Source: an uncultured Lentisphaeria bacterium (GTDB lineage Bacteria; Verrucomicrobiota; Lentisphaeria; Victivallales; UBA1829). Taken from it: a stretch of DNA of 64,000 nt. A program made the position numbers and the translations under genes. Shown piece after piece: positions 25,286-34,819 of the stretch. Each line of letters begins with the position of its first letter. Positions within the stretch are counted from its first letter, which is position 1. Under the pieces are notes generated by a model. The model saw nothing but the letters and a program-made list of their open reading frames with translations, made no database searches and was not told where the DNA came from. The stretch covers positions 43,040-107,039 of the forward strand of contig CASDPB010000004.1 in the NCBI GenBank assembly GCA_949282305.1, given 5' to 3'.

Positions 25286-26071
25286 ATGAACAGACCAGGA
25301 AGAATTCGCCGTTTTACTCTGCTGGAGCTCCTCGTTTCCATGGGCGTCTTTGCGATTCTGATGCTTGCTCTGATGCAGTTTTTCACATCTGCGCAGGGGA
25401 TCTGGAGCCGTTCCAATTCCAAGTCGGATATTTTTTCCGACGCCAGAATCGCGATGAATTTTTTCTCCCAGGCTTTTACCGCCCGCTACTATGACGCGGA
25501 GGATATGAGAGAAAAAACCGGGACGGACCCGATTTTCTGGAAATATCTCGAATCTTCCGGTGAACATGCCTTTGCGGTTCTGACGCTGGATACGGAAAGC
25601 AAGGGCATGATTTCTGAAGATGATTCCTATTCGCCATACCGGATCAAATACTTCCAGTTCGTAAAGGAAGATGACAGGATAAAGCTGAAATATGCCGTTG
25701 CAAGTGACCGGGAGGAGAAGCGGCCCGGCGATGATTCCAGAGATCCCAGAACTTCCACCTGGATTACGGATCTTCTGAAGGAGCCCGACGAGCTGCCGGA
25801 CGATCTGACCGCGACAGTTATTCTTGACAACATCTGCAATGTGTCCGTTTATTTCAACGGTTCCACACCTTCCAATCCCACAGTGGACGCGTCCGGTGTG
25901 CTGACGGTGGCTTTCTCGGTGATTGACGCGGATGTCGTTACCCGTTTGAAGGCGATGGGAAAAAACCTTGAGGACGCTTATTCCGAATACGGCAGCGGAA
26001 GTGATTCCGTTGCCGCGGGACTGATTGCGGAATCAATCCAGACTTTTCAAGTGACCGTAAAATTAGAGTAA
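25286..26071 (+). CDS. Minor pseudopilin, GspJ/PilW-like
   Basis: A 261-residue prepilin-like protein. The leader MNRPGRIRR is followed by FTLLELLVSMGVFAILMLAL; Glu5 is present and the -1 residue is Arg instead of Gly. The head domain is larger than that of the previous gene, as expected for GspJ. The ATG lies just after GGAGAGG, 4 bases past the preceding stop. It is followed by the GspK-like gene after 22 bases, so the three are one transcript. Confidence 0.82.
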   Translation: MNRPGRIRRFTLLELLVSMGVFAILMLALMQFFTSAQGIWSRSNSKSDIFSDARIAMNFFSQAFTARYYDAEDMREKTGTDPIFWKYLESSGEHAFAVLTLDTESKGMISEDDSYSPYRIKYFQFVKEDDRIKLKYAVASDREEKRPGDDSRDPRTSTWITDLLKEPDELPDDLTATVILDNICNVSVYFNGSTPSNPTVDASGVLTVAFSVIDADVVTRLKAMGKNLEDAYSEYGSGSDSVAAGLIAESIQTFQVTVKLE

Positions 26072-26093
26072 CCAGTGCTGACAGAGGTGTTTT

Positions 26094-29000
26094 ATGAGAA
26101 AGATACAGAACATTTTCCGCATGAAAAAAGGTAAAATCCGCAATCAGCGCGGCGTTGCCTTGGTTTTTACACTTGGAATACTCGGACTGCTGACCGTGAT
26201 GGCTCTGGGGTTTGCCTCCACCGCGATGCTGAACCAGAAGATTGCGGCGAATTCCGCCGGAGTGTCTTCCGCCAGAATGCTGGCGCAGATCGGAGTGCAG
26301 AGAGCTTTGACTGCGGTTGCCCTTCATACCGCCAATGGGGATGAGGGGGAGGCTGTCAGTGTCAGCGACATCTTTTCCCGGGAGGACGACGATTCGGAAA
26401 ACAAGGATACCTGCGATTTCATCTGGAAGCTGACCACAAAGATCAATGATATTCCTTTATATGAATTGCCAGTGGACTATGACAATGAGTCAGGGGTTAC
26501 GTGGCAGTATGTCACGGACCCGTCTGATAATAAGACGCTGATCGGACGCTATGCCTATGTGGCTGTTCCATATTATGGCGCGCTTGATCCGTCCGTGAAC
26601 TACGGGCAGGCGTTCGGTTCCGATACCGTCACCAATCCCGGCAACAAACTTTTCACCGTCTATAATATTGATATGGACAAAGGCATTTCCAAGGGTCTGC
26701 AGGACGCTTTCGGAATCTCCTCCCTGGAAAAAACGGATGGCGCGGTCAAGACTGCTCTTGAAAATATCTACGGGAAGCGTTTTTATGATTTAAGTGATTA
26801 TGTGAAGCGTATTTTGTATGACAAAAGCTGGGGGGAGGCTACCGGATTCACCAATATGCAGAAACGCATGGCACTTTTTTATTACCTGAAAAATATTTTT
26901 GCCATCAATCCCTACGCATATCCGGAGGCATTCTGGATTGATTGCGACAAAACTGCCGCCGATGACCAGAAGCGGACTTCCGACCACTATTTCCACCGTC
27001 TGTCGCTTGATGAGCTGGTGAATGACTGGGACGGCGTCGGCGATGGCAACTACGCATCGAAAATTGATGCGCTGACAAATGCCGACAATATTTCATCTCT
27101 TGAATTTTCTTCGACGGACGCCCCGACTGTTTCCATGCCGCTTCCCTGGCTCGCCGCCTGGCAGGGACCGGGAAGCAGTGATCTGGAAAGTGCCAACTGG
27201 ACTGCTGATCTGCAGAAAAAACAGATCGCGGCGAATCTGATTCAGTATAACCTGTCATCGACAAAGCCCAGCGTGTCCAATACAGCCACCAATGCGTTTA
27301 CCGAGACTACGGAGCCTGAGCTGGATTACCTGGGAATCGGGCGTCATCCGTATATCAACGAGATCGGCGTGGAAGCATATGTCGCGGGCGAAAGCAATCT
27401 TACCGGGGACGCGGACGAAGACAAGACCCTGACCTATACATTGAAACCGTTTTTGAGTTTCAGCGCCGAATTGATCGACATGTACACTGCTGCCGATTAC
27501 ACCCCTGAGCAGTTGAGCAGATACAAATTGTATTTCTACGGCAGATTTTCTTTTACCTGCAGGAAGACACCCGGGGGGACCGATCTCATTACCTGGTCCA
27601 CGGGGGAAAGCAGTGCATCAAATTCCTCCGTTCTGCTTGGCTCTGTTTCCCCGGGAACGTTCAGCAACGGATATTCGCAGATGACGTTCGACTATACCAA
27701 TTCCATATTGTCCGATGGAGTCAAGTCAATCCTGGAAAACAGCCCCGAGCTGTCTGGGACACTGACGATCCCGGCAGGGACGGATACGACTGACTATCAG
27801 AGCAAATATCTGATTATTACCGGGATGAATCTGCAGATCACAAAAGTCGTGCTTGTTGCCGACTCCACGCTGATTCGCGACTATGCGATGCCGGAAGCGG
27901 CTTCCACCGGAGAAACAGCGGTCGGTGAAATGGTTGCGCTGACAGACAGCCCCAATCATTATGTGAAATCATATCAGACGGCGGATCCGCGTCTGAATCA
28001 TTATCCGACCGATTGGAAAAAGGGGGAGAAATACAATACCCCCGCGGCGTATGGAGAGGCTCCTGCATTGACCGGCGATTTCACAGAAGTCACCAACGGC
28101 ACAAAAAACAAACCGCTTGACGCTTACACCGGCAAATTCGACGGGATAGATTATGACAAGGAGACTGTCACGGAGATTGCCTGCACCGGAACTGCCACCG
28201 GCAGATTGTCAACCGCGATGATCCGCCACGGCAAGATGCGGTCTCTTGCGGAATTGGGACTGATTCACCGTGCCGCCCCTTTCCAGACACTGAACTTGAA
28301 AAAGGCAAGATACATCAAGCGGGACACCGATGTGAAAGTGGCAGGCGGCGCATCCTATAAGGATGGAGACGCCAATATTCTGGATCAGCTGAAACTGCGT
28401 GACAGCAACGTCGTGAGGCAGTATGGAAAGATCAATATCAATACGGCGTCTCATGAAACGCTGCAGGCGCTGTTCAACAGTGTGCCGTATCAGAAACTTG
28501 TCGATTCGGCGCTTCCTGCCGTCGATGCCGATGACTGCGAAATCTTTGAAGCAAGTCCGGCCGCGGCGAAATATGTTAAAGACGTGAGCGATGCGGAGGT
28601 GACGGGCGCACGGAAGGCATGTGGCAATTACAATCCGGACGCATCCGGAGATCATCCGTCCTGTCTGGCATGTTCCATTGTCAACCGGCGGGAAGTGTTT
28701 CAATTTAAAGCGAGAAGCGATTTGATGCTTGACTTGAATGATTCCGCATGGAGCGATTTTGACAATGACAACAAAAACTTTTATCTCAAATCATGTCTGC
28801 CGAAGAATGATGGTTCCGCAGTTGCGGAAGAGGCAGCTTTGAAGGCGCTTTCCAAATCCGGGCAGATGACGCAGGGCCCGGCGGAAACAACCACTGACGT
28901 TGCGGATATATCCGTGGAAAACGACTGGGAGCAGGAACAGCTGATCGGGCATCTCGCCGATGTGATTACTGCGGAACCGCCGGATCTCTGCATCATTGCG

Positions 29001-29369
29001 GTCGGGCAGACCCTGAAGGATATCGGAGGTTCCAAAGTATACCGGGATTGGGGGATGAGCTCCATTCCTTCCATAAAGGATGATTATTATTCTTCATCTG
29101 ACGACACTTATAAACTTTATCGGAAGGCGGGATACATCCGGCCGGGTCAGACAAATGATTATCTGGAAAAGGGCGAAAGTTCTTATGTGCTCGGGAAAGG
29201 CATATTGAAGAATACGGCGACTCCCGTCAGCAAGGACAAGGATGTGAAACTTGGAGTTTACGACGTCGGTTTTGATAAAATTACCGGGGAATCCAAGATG
29301 ATTGTGTGGGTCAGGAAAGACCCCGTTACCCAGAAATGGAAAGTAGTGAGGACGATTTATGCGGAATAG
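26094..29369 (+). CDS. Very large GspK-like minor pseudopilin
   Basis: A 1091-residue protein. The start QRGVALVFTLGILGLLTVMA (about 19-38) matches GspK/PilX prepilins: the classical RG precedes the cut and position 5 is not Glu, both GspK traits. A helix-hairpin-helix-like segment KININTASHETLQALF lies near residue 780, another GspK hallmark. Typical GspK is about 320 residues, so several hundred residues of Asp-, Thr- and Ser-rich insertions are present. GspK caps the pseudopilus tip in T2SS. Its position after the GspI- and GspJ-like genes supports the call; PilX is the alternative. The next gene overlaps its end by 11 bases. Confidence 0.8.
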   Translation: MRKIQNIFRMKKGKIRNQRGVALVFTLGILGLLTVMALGFASTAMLNQKIAANSAGVSSARMLAQIGVQRALTAVALHTANGDEGEAVSVSDIFSREDDDSENKDTCDFIWKLTTKINDIPLYELPVDYDNESGVTWQYVTDPSDNKTLIGRYAYVAVPYYGALDPSVNYGQAFGSDTVTNPGNKLFTVYNIDMDKGISKGLQDAFGISSLEKTDGAVKTALENIYGKRFYDLSDYVKRILYDKSWGEATGFTNMQKRMALFYYLKNIFAINPYAYPEAFWIDCDKTAADDQKRTSDHYFHRLSLDELVNDWDGVGDGNYASKIDALTNADNISSLEFSSTDAPTVSMPLPWLAAWQGPGSSDLESANWTADLQKKQIAANLIQYNLSSTKPSVSNTATNAFTETTEPELDYLGIGRHPYINEIGVEAYVAGESNLTGDADEDKTLTYTLKPFLSFSAELIDMYTAADYTPEQLSRYKLYFYGRFSFTCRKTPGGTDLITWSTGESSASNSSVLLGSVSPGTFSNGYSQMTFDYTNSILSDGVKSILENSPELSGTLTIPAGTDTTDYQSKYLIITGMNLQITKVVLVADSTLIRDYAMPEAASTGETAVGEMVALTDSPNHYVKSYQTADPRLNHYPTDWKKGEKYNTPAAYGEAPALTGDFTEVTNGTKNKPLDAYTGKFDGIDYDKETVTEIACTGTATGRLSTAMIRHGKMRSLAELGLIHRAAPFQTLNLKKARYIKRDTDVKVAGGASYKDGDANILDQLKLRDSNVVRQYGKININTASHETLQALFNSVPYQKLVDSALPAVDADDCEIFEASPAAAKYVKDVSDAEVTGARKACGNYNPDASGDHPSCLACSIVNRREVFQFKARSDLMLDLNDSAWSDFDNDNKNFYLKSCLPKNDGSAVAEEAALKALSKSGQMTQGPAETTTDVADISVENDWEQEQLIGHLADVITAEPPDLCIIAVGQTLKDIGGSKVYRDWGMSSIPSIKDDYYSSSDDTYKLYRKAGYIRPGQTNDYLEKGESSYVLGKGILKNTATPVSKDKDVKLGVYDVGFDKITGESKMIVWVRKDPVTQKWKVVRTIYAE

Positions 29370-30012
29370 CTGTTTACTGATTTTATGCCTTTGTTTTCTG
29401 GCGGAGGGGATTCACGCCCAGAATGCCGAACCGGGAAAGAGTGCGGCGGATGCTTCCGTTTCAACGGCGCAGAAGACAAATGCGGCATTGAAAGAGGCGC
29501 GGTTTGATCCCCGCAAGCCGCAGTTGTCCGCCGATCAGGTGAAACAGGTGGACGCCCGGATCAGAAGAGAGTTTCTGCAGTATCAGTTTCCGGCAACTCT
29601 TGAGGAATACCGCAAACAGGAAAAGCGCATGACGGAAATTACCGCTTTCCGGGCTGCGACCTCTTTGCGTCACATGGTTTCCCATCCTGACCTGGAGGAG
29701 GTAATGAGAGTCCCGAGGAAGTGGTATCAGAGTTATTATGCTCAGGTGTCTTCCTTTGAACGGATTGCCCAGACTGTCGTAACCGCTTCAAGAAACAATA
29801 ATCCGGAAATGTATGCGTCTGCCGTGGCGGAGTTCAGGAAACGGCAGGAGGCTTGTCTGGCGTTTCTGAAGAAGAAACAGCCGAAGATCACTTCAGAGCA
29901 GCTCACCAGGATTCGGAACGCGAATACGCGCCGGCGCAGGGCTGAATATAATGCGCGCGTTAAAAAGGAGCGGGAGGAACAGCTGAAGAAGGCGCAGGGA
30001 AAAAAATCCTGA
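29359..30012 (+). CDS. Secreted coiled-coil protein of unknown function in the pseudopilin operon
   Basis: A 217-residue protein with a signal peptide (LLILCLCFLAEGIHA, then QNAEP). The rest is mostly helical, and the last 45 residues are very basic and charged (TRRRRAEYNARVKKEREEQL). Its start lies inside the GspK-like gene with an 11-base overlap, implying translational coupling and a link to the secretion or pilus machinery. No domain recognised. Confidence 0.72.
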   Translation: MRNSCLLILCLCFLAEGIHAQNAEPGKSAADASVSTAQKTNAALKEARFDPRKPQLSADQVKQVDARIRREFLQYQFPATLEEYRKQEKRMTEITAFRAATSLRHMVSHPDLEEVMRVPRKWYQSYYAQVSSFERIAQTVVTASRNNNPEMYASAVAEFRKRQEACLAFLKKKQPKITSEQLTRIRNANTRRRRAEYNARVKKEREEQLKKAQGKKS

Positions 30013-30118
30013 AAAAATGTGAAGAAGATGGAACTTTTTCCATAATCAGCTGTCAATCCTGATTGAAAGCCATACTCCCGAATGTGGCCTTCATAAACAA
30101 CTCTCTCCTTTGTTGTTG

Positions 30119-30155
30119 CCTCGCATCGTTCCAAAAGCGGTGCGGGGTTTTTTCT
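30119..30155 (+). terminator. Terminator of the pseudopilin operon
   Basis: CCTCGCATCG (30119-30128) pairs with CGGTGCGGGG (30138-30147), a 10-bp stem with two G-T pairs, followed by TTTTTT. The stretch before it (30013-30118) also holds a weaker AACAAC...GTTGTT pairing. Confidence 0.85.
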
Positions 30156-30212
30156 TTCGGAATGTCCTGCGCGGGATTTCCCCGCGTCTGCCGTGCCGCC
30201 CTGCGCTGAATA

Positions 30213-31196
30213 TCAGAAATAATAGCGGATCAGCGCTCTTGATTTGAGATTGTCCGCATATTTTGCGCGCATTTCATTCTTGGCTTTCATGTCCAGTGTC
30301 CTGCGGATTTCCTCGGACGCCTTTTCAAAAGGAATCCGTTCCTCGGGGACGATGGATGTGATACGGATGAAGTAATAGCCTTCCGGAGTCTTGACGGGAC
30401 CGACAATCTGACCGGGTTTGACGTTCTGCATTGCCGAGGCGAATTCAGGGCGCAGCTTGTCCTGGTCGACGAAACCTGCGGAACCTCCGCTTTCGGAGTT
30501 CGCCGCGTCGGAATTGTCGCGGACCAGCTGTGTGAAGAGAGCCTCATCGGCTTTTGCAAGCTGTTCCGCGAGCCTTTTGCAGGTTGTTTCCGGATCCGGG
30601 CCGGAGCGTCCGCCATCGTTGGCGATGTGGAGAAGCTGAAGCTCGTATTTTGCCGGTTTCGTCCATTCTTTCTGATGTTCCGTGTAATAGTCATAGACCT
30701 CTTTCGGCGTGATGTAAATCGGGCGGTCGCAGTATTCCGAAAGCAGGATGTCCACCGCGAGTTTCTCCTTGACCTTCTCCCGGAGTTCCGGCATGGTTGT
30801 GCCGAGTTCCTTTGCCCGTTTCACAAGCCCGCTGCGGGAGCCGCCGCCCATGGAGACGGCAAGGGAGTCCATCAGATCTTCAATGTACTGCTCTTCGATC
30901 GGGAAGGGCTTCTCCTTGTAGGAGTCGTAGACCAGCTTGCGGACAATGATTTCATCAATGACCTTTTTGCGGAGTTTGGCGATTTCGCTGTAGAGGCGCG
31001 CGCCGGAAAACATGCTTGCCAGACGCATTTCCTCGCGTCCGCTTTCGATCAGGACATCCAGCAGCGTGATCGGCTCGCCGTTGACCGACGCCAGAACCGA
31101 ATCCACGCGGGTTTCCCGACCGATGTCCTGGGCGGAAAGCGGAACGGTTCCGCAGATGAGAAACGCAAAAACAATCAATGCCGGCAGTTTTTTCAT
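30213..31196 (-). CDS. SurA-like periplasmic peptidyl-prolyl isomerase/chaperone
   Basis: A 327-residue protein with a signal peptide (KLPALIVFAFLICGTVPLSA). A SurA_N domain spans about 30-160 (VDSVLASVNGEPITLLDVL). One parvulin domain lies at about 180-290, recognised from FTQLVRDNSDA, GGSAGFVDQDKLRPEFASAM, VGPVKTPEGYYFIRI. SurA helps outer-membrane proteins fold; E. coli SurA has two parvulin domains, this protein one. ATG 31196 is preferred over an in-frame TTG at 31217. A promoter is visible at 31242-31269. Confidence 0.87.
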   Translation of the reverse strand: MKKLPALIVFAFLICGTVPLSAQDIGRETRVDSVLASVNGEPITLLDVLIESGREEMRLASMFSGARLYSEIAKLRKKVIDEIIVRKLVYDSYKEKPFPIEEQYIEDLMDSLAVSMGGGSRSGLVKRAKELGTTMPELREKVKEKLAVDILLSEYCDRPIYITPKEVYDYYTEHQKEWTKPAKYELQLLHIANDGGRSGPDPETTCKRLAEQLAKADEALFTQLVRDNSDAANSESGGSAGFVDQDKLRPEFASAMQNVKPGQIVGPVKTPEGYYFIRITSIVPEERIPFEKASEEIRRTLDMKAKNEMRAKYADNLKSRALIRYYF

Positions 31197-31241
31197 AATC
31201 CTTTTTCCTCTTGACAAGTAATCTCTGTTTTCAATTTCAAT

Positions 31242-31269
31242 ATTGTATTTGATAAATCCGAAAAATCAA
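31242..31269 (-). promoter_or_regulatory. Predicted promoter of the SurA-like gene
   Basis: On the minus strand, TTGATT (complement of 31264-31269), a 16-base spacer and TACAAT (complement of 31242-31247) lie 46 bases upstream of the ATG. Confidence 0.55.
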
Positions 31270-31287
31270 TAGCAGTTTCAAGTTTAA

Positions 31288-33462
31288 TCACGATTTTGCG
31301 AACAGATGGGGGATGCGACTCAGCATCAGCAGTGCAATGCAGAAGAGGAAACCGTGATCGGCAATCATGAGAAACGCCGCGAGAAGGATTCCGGCGGCGG
31401 CTCCGGCGAGCTCCATGCCCCACAGCATGGGGGGCGCGTTTTCCGCCTCCGCCCTGCGGACTGTTTCGCGCAGTACGACTCCTCCCGGCAGCCCCGCGGA
31501 AAACAGAAGAAGCCCGAGAACGCCGAACGGCAGAAAGCCCTCCGTCAGCAGGGAAACGGAGAGAAGCGCCGGCGGAAGAAAGGACAGACGCCTGAGCCAG
31601 ATACGCAGACTGTCTGCCCTGTCCGGCAGGAGAAGCCCCGCGGCGACGGCGATGCAGACAATTCCGGCAAATGCCCCCAGCATGCGGTAAAGCGTTCCGT
31701 AGCCGGTCTGGAAGAGGAACATGGCGAGAGTGAACAGTCCCCCCAGGCAGAAACCGTTTTCCAGCGACAGAAAGAGGCATTTCCGGGTGACGGTGGTCGA
31801 GGAGAAATAACGCAGCAGAAGATACAGCGCCAGGACGCCGCCGATGATCCAGTGCCGGTAGAAGAGACAGTGGTCAAGCATGCGCAGAATATGTTCCGCG
31901 GGCGGCACCTGCGTAAAGACGGGGTGTCTGCGCCAGTAGTGGAAGAGCAGCGGCGCGGAGAAAAGCCGGTTCGACTCCGACACGATGGAACGCCCGATGA
32001 TTTTCTGTGCCTGCGCCTGCTGTTCCACCTGCGAGTGAAGGATTACGAGGAGTCCTTCCGGAAAGAAATCCGTATCCGCCATCAGTCCTGCGGCACGGGC
32101 GTCAAGGGTGTCGAGATCGCCTGTGATGTTCATGCCTCCGCCGATGGCTATCTGCGTCGTTCCGGGTGCGAAGATCACTTTCGGGAATACCTTGCGCATG
32201 GTCGCGGCGATGATGCCGTGAAGTTCCGCGATGCTTTCCCGCGTATATCCGGAGGGCGCGGGGAGAGCCGTTGCAAAAACTCCGCCGTCCGCAAGAAGCC
32301 TGGCGGCGTTCCTGTAAAACTCATAGGAGAAAAGCCGGTCCGCATCCAGATTCTGGGGCAGGGGCGGTTCCACGAAGATCACGTCATAGACGTGAAATGT
32401 GGAATTCACGAAATGCACCGGATCCTCCGGAATGGTATGGAAGCGCGAGGATTCCCGCGGCATGATTCCAAGTTCCCTGGAAAGATTCAGAAGCTCCTTG
32501 TCGCGTGCGATGACATCAATCGAAGCTGTGAGCGGCATCGCGGCGAACGCTTCCGGAAGCCCGGAGAATTCGTTGCAGATCAGAAGAACCCGGATGAGCT
32601 TTTTGTCCGGCTGGATTCCTGTTGTGAGGGCGGACAGGCGGTCCCTTTCCGGGTTGACCGGGAGTATTGCGATGCTTTGTCCGTTGTTTGTGATCAGAAA
32701 GCGTTTGTCGGGCAGACGCAGCAGTTCGGAGCGTCCATAAGAGGTGTCGATCCGGATTGCGTCTTTGCCGCGCAGAGGATCGGCATGAGCGAGGCGCTGT
32801 TCCAGATAACCGCAGACGGTATGGGCGGATGCCGCCGCGGAAAGCAGCGCTGTCAGAAGCAGCAGAATGCGCGGCAGGCTCCTTTTCAGCAGAGGCAGAT
32901 AGAGAATCAGGGAAAGGATCACCAGAAAGAGACCGGTCAGCAGAAACAGAAGCAGAGTGTCTCCTAAACTGTGAACCAGAACAGCGAAAAGAATGCCGGA
33001 AAATGCAGCTCCCAGATAATGAACCGCAAGAAGGAGCGGTCTGGCGGCGGGCATTGCCGGTTTCAGGATGAAGGAAAGGCTCAGCCCGGAAAAAAAGAGG
33101 GGCAGGGCGAGCAGAGGCAGGATTCCCGCGGCAGTGGTGATGCTCCGGCGGGTCATGGAGAGCAGGGGCAGCAGCAGAGGCAGCAGTGTCGCGGATAACA
33201 GCACCGGAAGCAGGGAGAAGAAAGCTCCTGCGGAAAAGGCAACGCGGTTCGGGAACAGGCGCCCGGCGATCCCGGCACATGCGGCGAAGAGCAGAAAAAG
33301 AACTCCGGGAACCAGGTAGGCGAGTTCCGTGGCGTAAGTTCTGACGGATGTTTCACGAAGAAGAATCCCCGCGTAGGCGACGGCAAATGCACCGTTGAAA
33401 AAAATCGCCGGAAGGAGCTTTGGAAGCAATGCTTCCTCCCTGTTGTCTTCCTGAACATCCAT
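31288..33462 (-). CDS. Polytopic membrane protein with a degenerate spermidine-synthase-like domain
   Basis: A 724-residue protein in three parts: about seven membrane helices (15-215), a soluble middle (about 225-490), and about six further helices (515-720). The middle follows the polyamine aminopropyltransferase/methyltransferase fold: SYGRSELLRLPDKRFLITNNGQ, then VLLICNEFSGLPEAF, then VYDVIFVEPPLPQN and the FYRNAARLLADGGVFAT segment. The glycine-rich SAM loop (GxGxG) has become CNEFSG and the usual acidic DSTDP has become VEPPLP, so catalysis is doubtful. Such membrane-embedded homologues are known in many bacteria but their function is unclear. Confidence 0.72.
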   Translation of the reverse strand: MDVQEDNREEALLPKLLPAIFFNGAFAVAYAGILLRETSVRTYATELAYLVPGVLFLLFAACAGIAGRLFPNRVAFSAGAFFSLLPVLLSATLLPLLLPLLSMTRRSITTAAGILPLLALPLFFSGLSLSFILKPAMPAARPLLLAVHYLGAAFSGILFAVLVHSLGDTLLLFLLTGLFLVILSLILYLPLLKRSLPRILLLLTALLSAAASAHTVCGYLEQRLAHADPLRGKDAIRIDTSYGRSELLRLPDKRFLITNNGQSIAILPVNPERDRLSALTTGIQPDKKLIRVLLICNEFSGLPEAFAAMPLTASIDVIARDKELLNLSRELGIMPRESSRFHTIPEDPVHFVNSTFHVYDVIFVEPPLPQNLDADRLFSYEFYRNAARLLADGGVFATALPAPSGYTRESIAELHGIIAATMRKVFPKVIFAPGTTQIAIGGGMNITGDLDTLDARAAGLMADTDFFPEGLLVILHSQVEQQAQAQKIIGRSIVSESNRLFSAPLLFHYWRRHPVFTQVPPAEHILRMLDHCLFYRHWIIGGVLALYLLLRYFSSTTVTRKCLFLSLENGFCLGGLFTLAMFLFQTGYGTLYRMLGAFAGIVCIAVAAGLLLPDRADSLRIWLRRLSFLPPALLSVSLLTEGFLPFGVLGLLLFSAGLPGGVVLRETVRRAEAENAPPMLWGMELAGAAAGILLAAFLMIADHGFLFCIALLMLSRIPHLFAKS

Positions 33463-33485
33463 AAATCCGTATCCTGTCCATCAAT

Positions 33486-33522
33486 AAAAAAACGGCACTC
33501 GGTCTGTTGGAACGAATGCCGT
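33486..33522 (-). terminator. Terminator of the LysM lipoprotein gene
   Basis: On the minus strand, ACGGCA (complement of 33517-33522) pairs with TGCCGT (complement of 33492-33497), followed by a T run (A run at 33486-33492 on the plus strand). It lies 20 bases after the stop at 33542. Confidence 0.8.
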
Positions 33523-33541
33523 CTGGTGAATTCAGCGCGTA

Positions 33542-34711
33542 TCAGGGAAGCCGGACAACCGTTCCCGCCTTGATCGTGCCGTCCGCTGGAAGCGCGGGAT
33601 TCAAAACCTTGACTTCATCTGCCTTGATGCCGTATTTTGCGGCAAGCGCATCAATGGTCGTATCCTCCGTCGGAACCGCAGTCTGCTGGCTCATCGCATC
33701 CTCTGCAGGCAGATTGGTGTCGGTGACAGCCTTGATCGCCTCCTCGGATACCAGCGGCTGATCCATTCCGGTGACAGGCGTTTCCTGTTTTTCAGCTTCC
33801 GAAGCCGGCAGACCTGTCGGGGAAACTGTGCTATCCGGATTCGGTATATCCTTAAGAAGATTGTCTTCATCAAGCGGCTGAGGCGTCGTTTGCTCCGGTG
33901 ATTCAATTTTTGGGGATACGACATCGGACGGGATTGTCGGTGCGTCAACGGGCTTTCCTGTCGGAAGATTCAGTTTCTGCCCGATCTGGAGGCGGTTGGA
34001 GGATACGCCGGGATTTGCCGCTGCAATGTCAGATACCTTCAAACCGTACATCACGGCAATTTTGGAGAAACTGTCGCCGGCTTTCACGACGTGAATTCCA
34101 TCCGCGGGAATGGGCACCTTTTTAACTGTTCCGCTTTTTTTCTTCTTTTTCCCAGTGTCTTTTCTGGCTTCCGCTTTCTTTTTTTCAGCTTTTTTCTCTG
34201 TAACGACGGGCGCTGTTTTTGCCGCCTTGACTGCGTTGGAACCGGCGGGGATAATCAGTTTCTGCCCGACCCTGATCGGTTTGCTGGGGGCGATGTTGTT
34301 GTAAGCCGCAAGCTCCGCAACGGAGATGCCGTAGGTGCGGGATATTTTCCAGAGGGAATCACCCTTCTGGACAACATAAGTGGTGTCCTTGTCCGTGATT
34401 GCCGGAGCGGTCTTCTTCTGTTCCGGCTGTTTCACGGGAACAGTCGGCTCCGCAGACACTACAGGATCGATTATGACGGGTTCCTCTTTCTGCCCGACCT
34501 GATTTTTGAATTCCTCCGTTCCCGGAGCAGGCCCGATCAGGTCAGACTGTGTTTCCTCTGTGACAGAGGGCTGGGTTGAGGGCTGCGGCACATAAACTCC
34601 CGGAGGCATGGGGGGCTCTTCCGGTGCACAGCCGCCGGTCAGGAACATGCCGCCCAATACAAGGTGAAGTACCGCTACCGTTGATAAAATTATGATGACT
34701 TTCGCTTTCAC
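33542..34711 (-). CDS. LysM-domain lipoprotein
   Basis: A 389-residue protein. The lipobox LTGGC (Cys28) after a hydrophobic stretch marks a lipoprotein. Two clear LysM modules bind peptidoglycan: about 110-156 (TYVVQKGDSLWKISRTYGIS) and about 206-250 (HVVKAGDSFSKIAVMYGLKV). A third, weaker one covers the last 45 residues (TTIDALAAKYGIKADEVKVL). The linkers are rich in Pro, Thr and Glu, with a Lys-rich stretch near 170-200. Translation starts at GTG, preceded by GGAGG. No hydrolase domain is present, so a structural or scaffold role at the cell wall is inferred. Confidence 0.88.
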   Translation of the reverse strand: MKAKVIIILSTVAVLHLVLGGMFLTGGCAPEEPPMPPGVYVPQPSTQPSVTEETQSDLIGPAPGTEEFKNQVGQKEEPVIIDPVVSAEPTVPVKQPEQKKTAPAITDKDTTYVVQKGDSLWKISRTYGISVAELAAYNNIAPSKPIRVGQKLIIPAGSNAVKAAKTAPVVTEKKAEKKKAEARKDTGKKKKKSGTVKKVPIPADGIHVVKAGDSFSKIAVMYGLKVSDIAAANPGVSSNRLQIGQKLNLPTGKPVDAPTIPSDVVSPKIESPEQTTPQPLDEDNLLKDIPNPDSTVSPTGLPASEAEKQETPVTGMDQPLVSEEAIKAVTDTNLPAEDAMSQQTAVPTEDTTIDALAAKYGIKADEVKVLNPALPADGTIKAGTVVRLP

Positions 34712-34790
34712 GATTCGAGCCTCCAGTTATATTTTCATTGTTTTCTTATTTTACAAATATGAAAGACCGCTGAAAAAGCAGTCATGTCAT

Positions 34791-34819
34791 ATAGTACGCG
34801 ACAAACGGATATTTTTCAA
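34791..34819 (-). promoter_or_regulatory. Predicted promoter of the LysM lipoprotein gene
   Basis: On the minus strand, TTGAAA (complement of 34814-34819), a 17-base spacer and TACTAT (complement of 34791-34796) lie 79 bases before the GTG start. Confidence 0.5.

Noticed and set aside
31306..32967. 553-codon plus-strand frame opposite the spermidine-synthase-like gene
   Set aside because: It is highly charged and Gln/Glu/Arg-rich, typical of antisense of a membrane protein; the minus-strand protein has recognisable helices.
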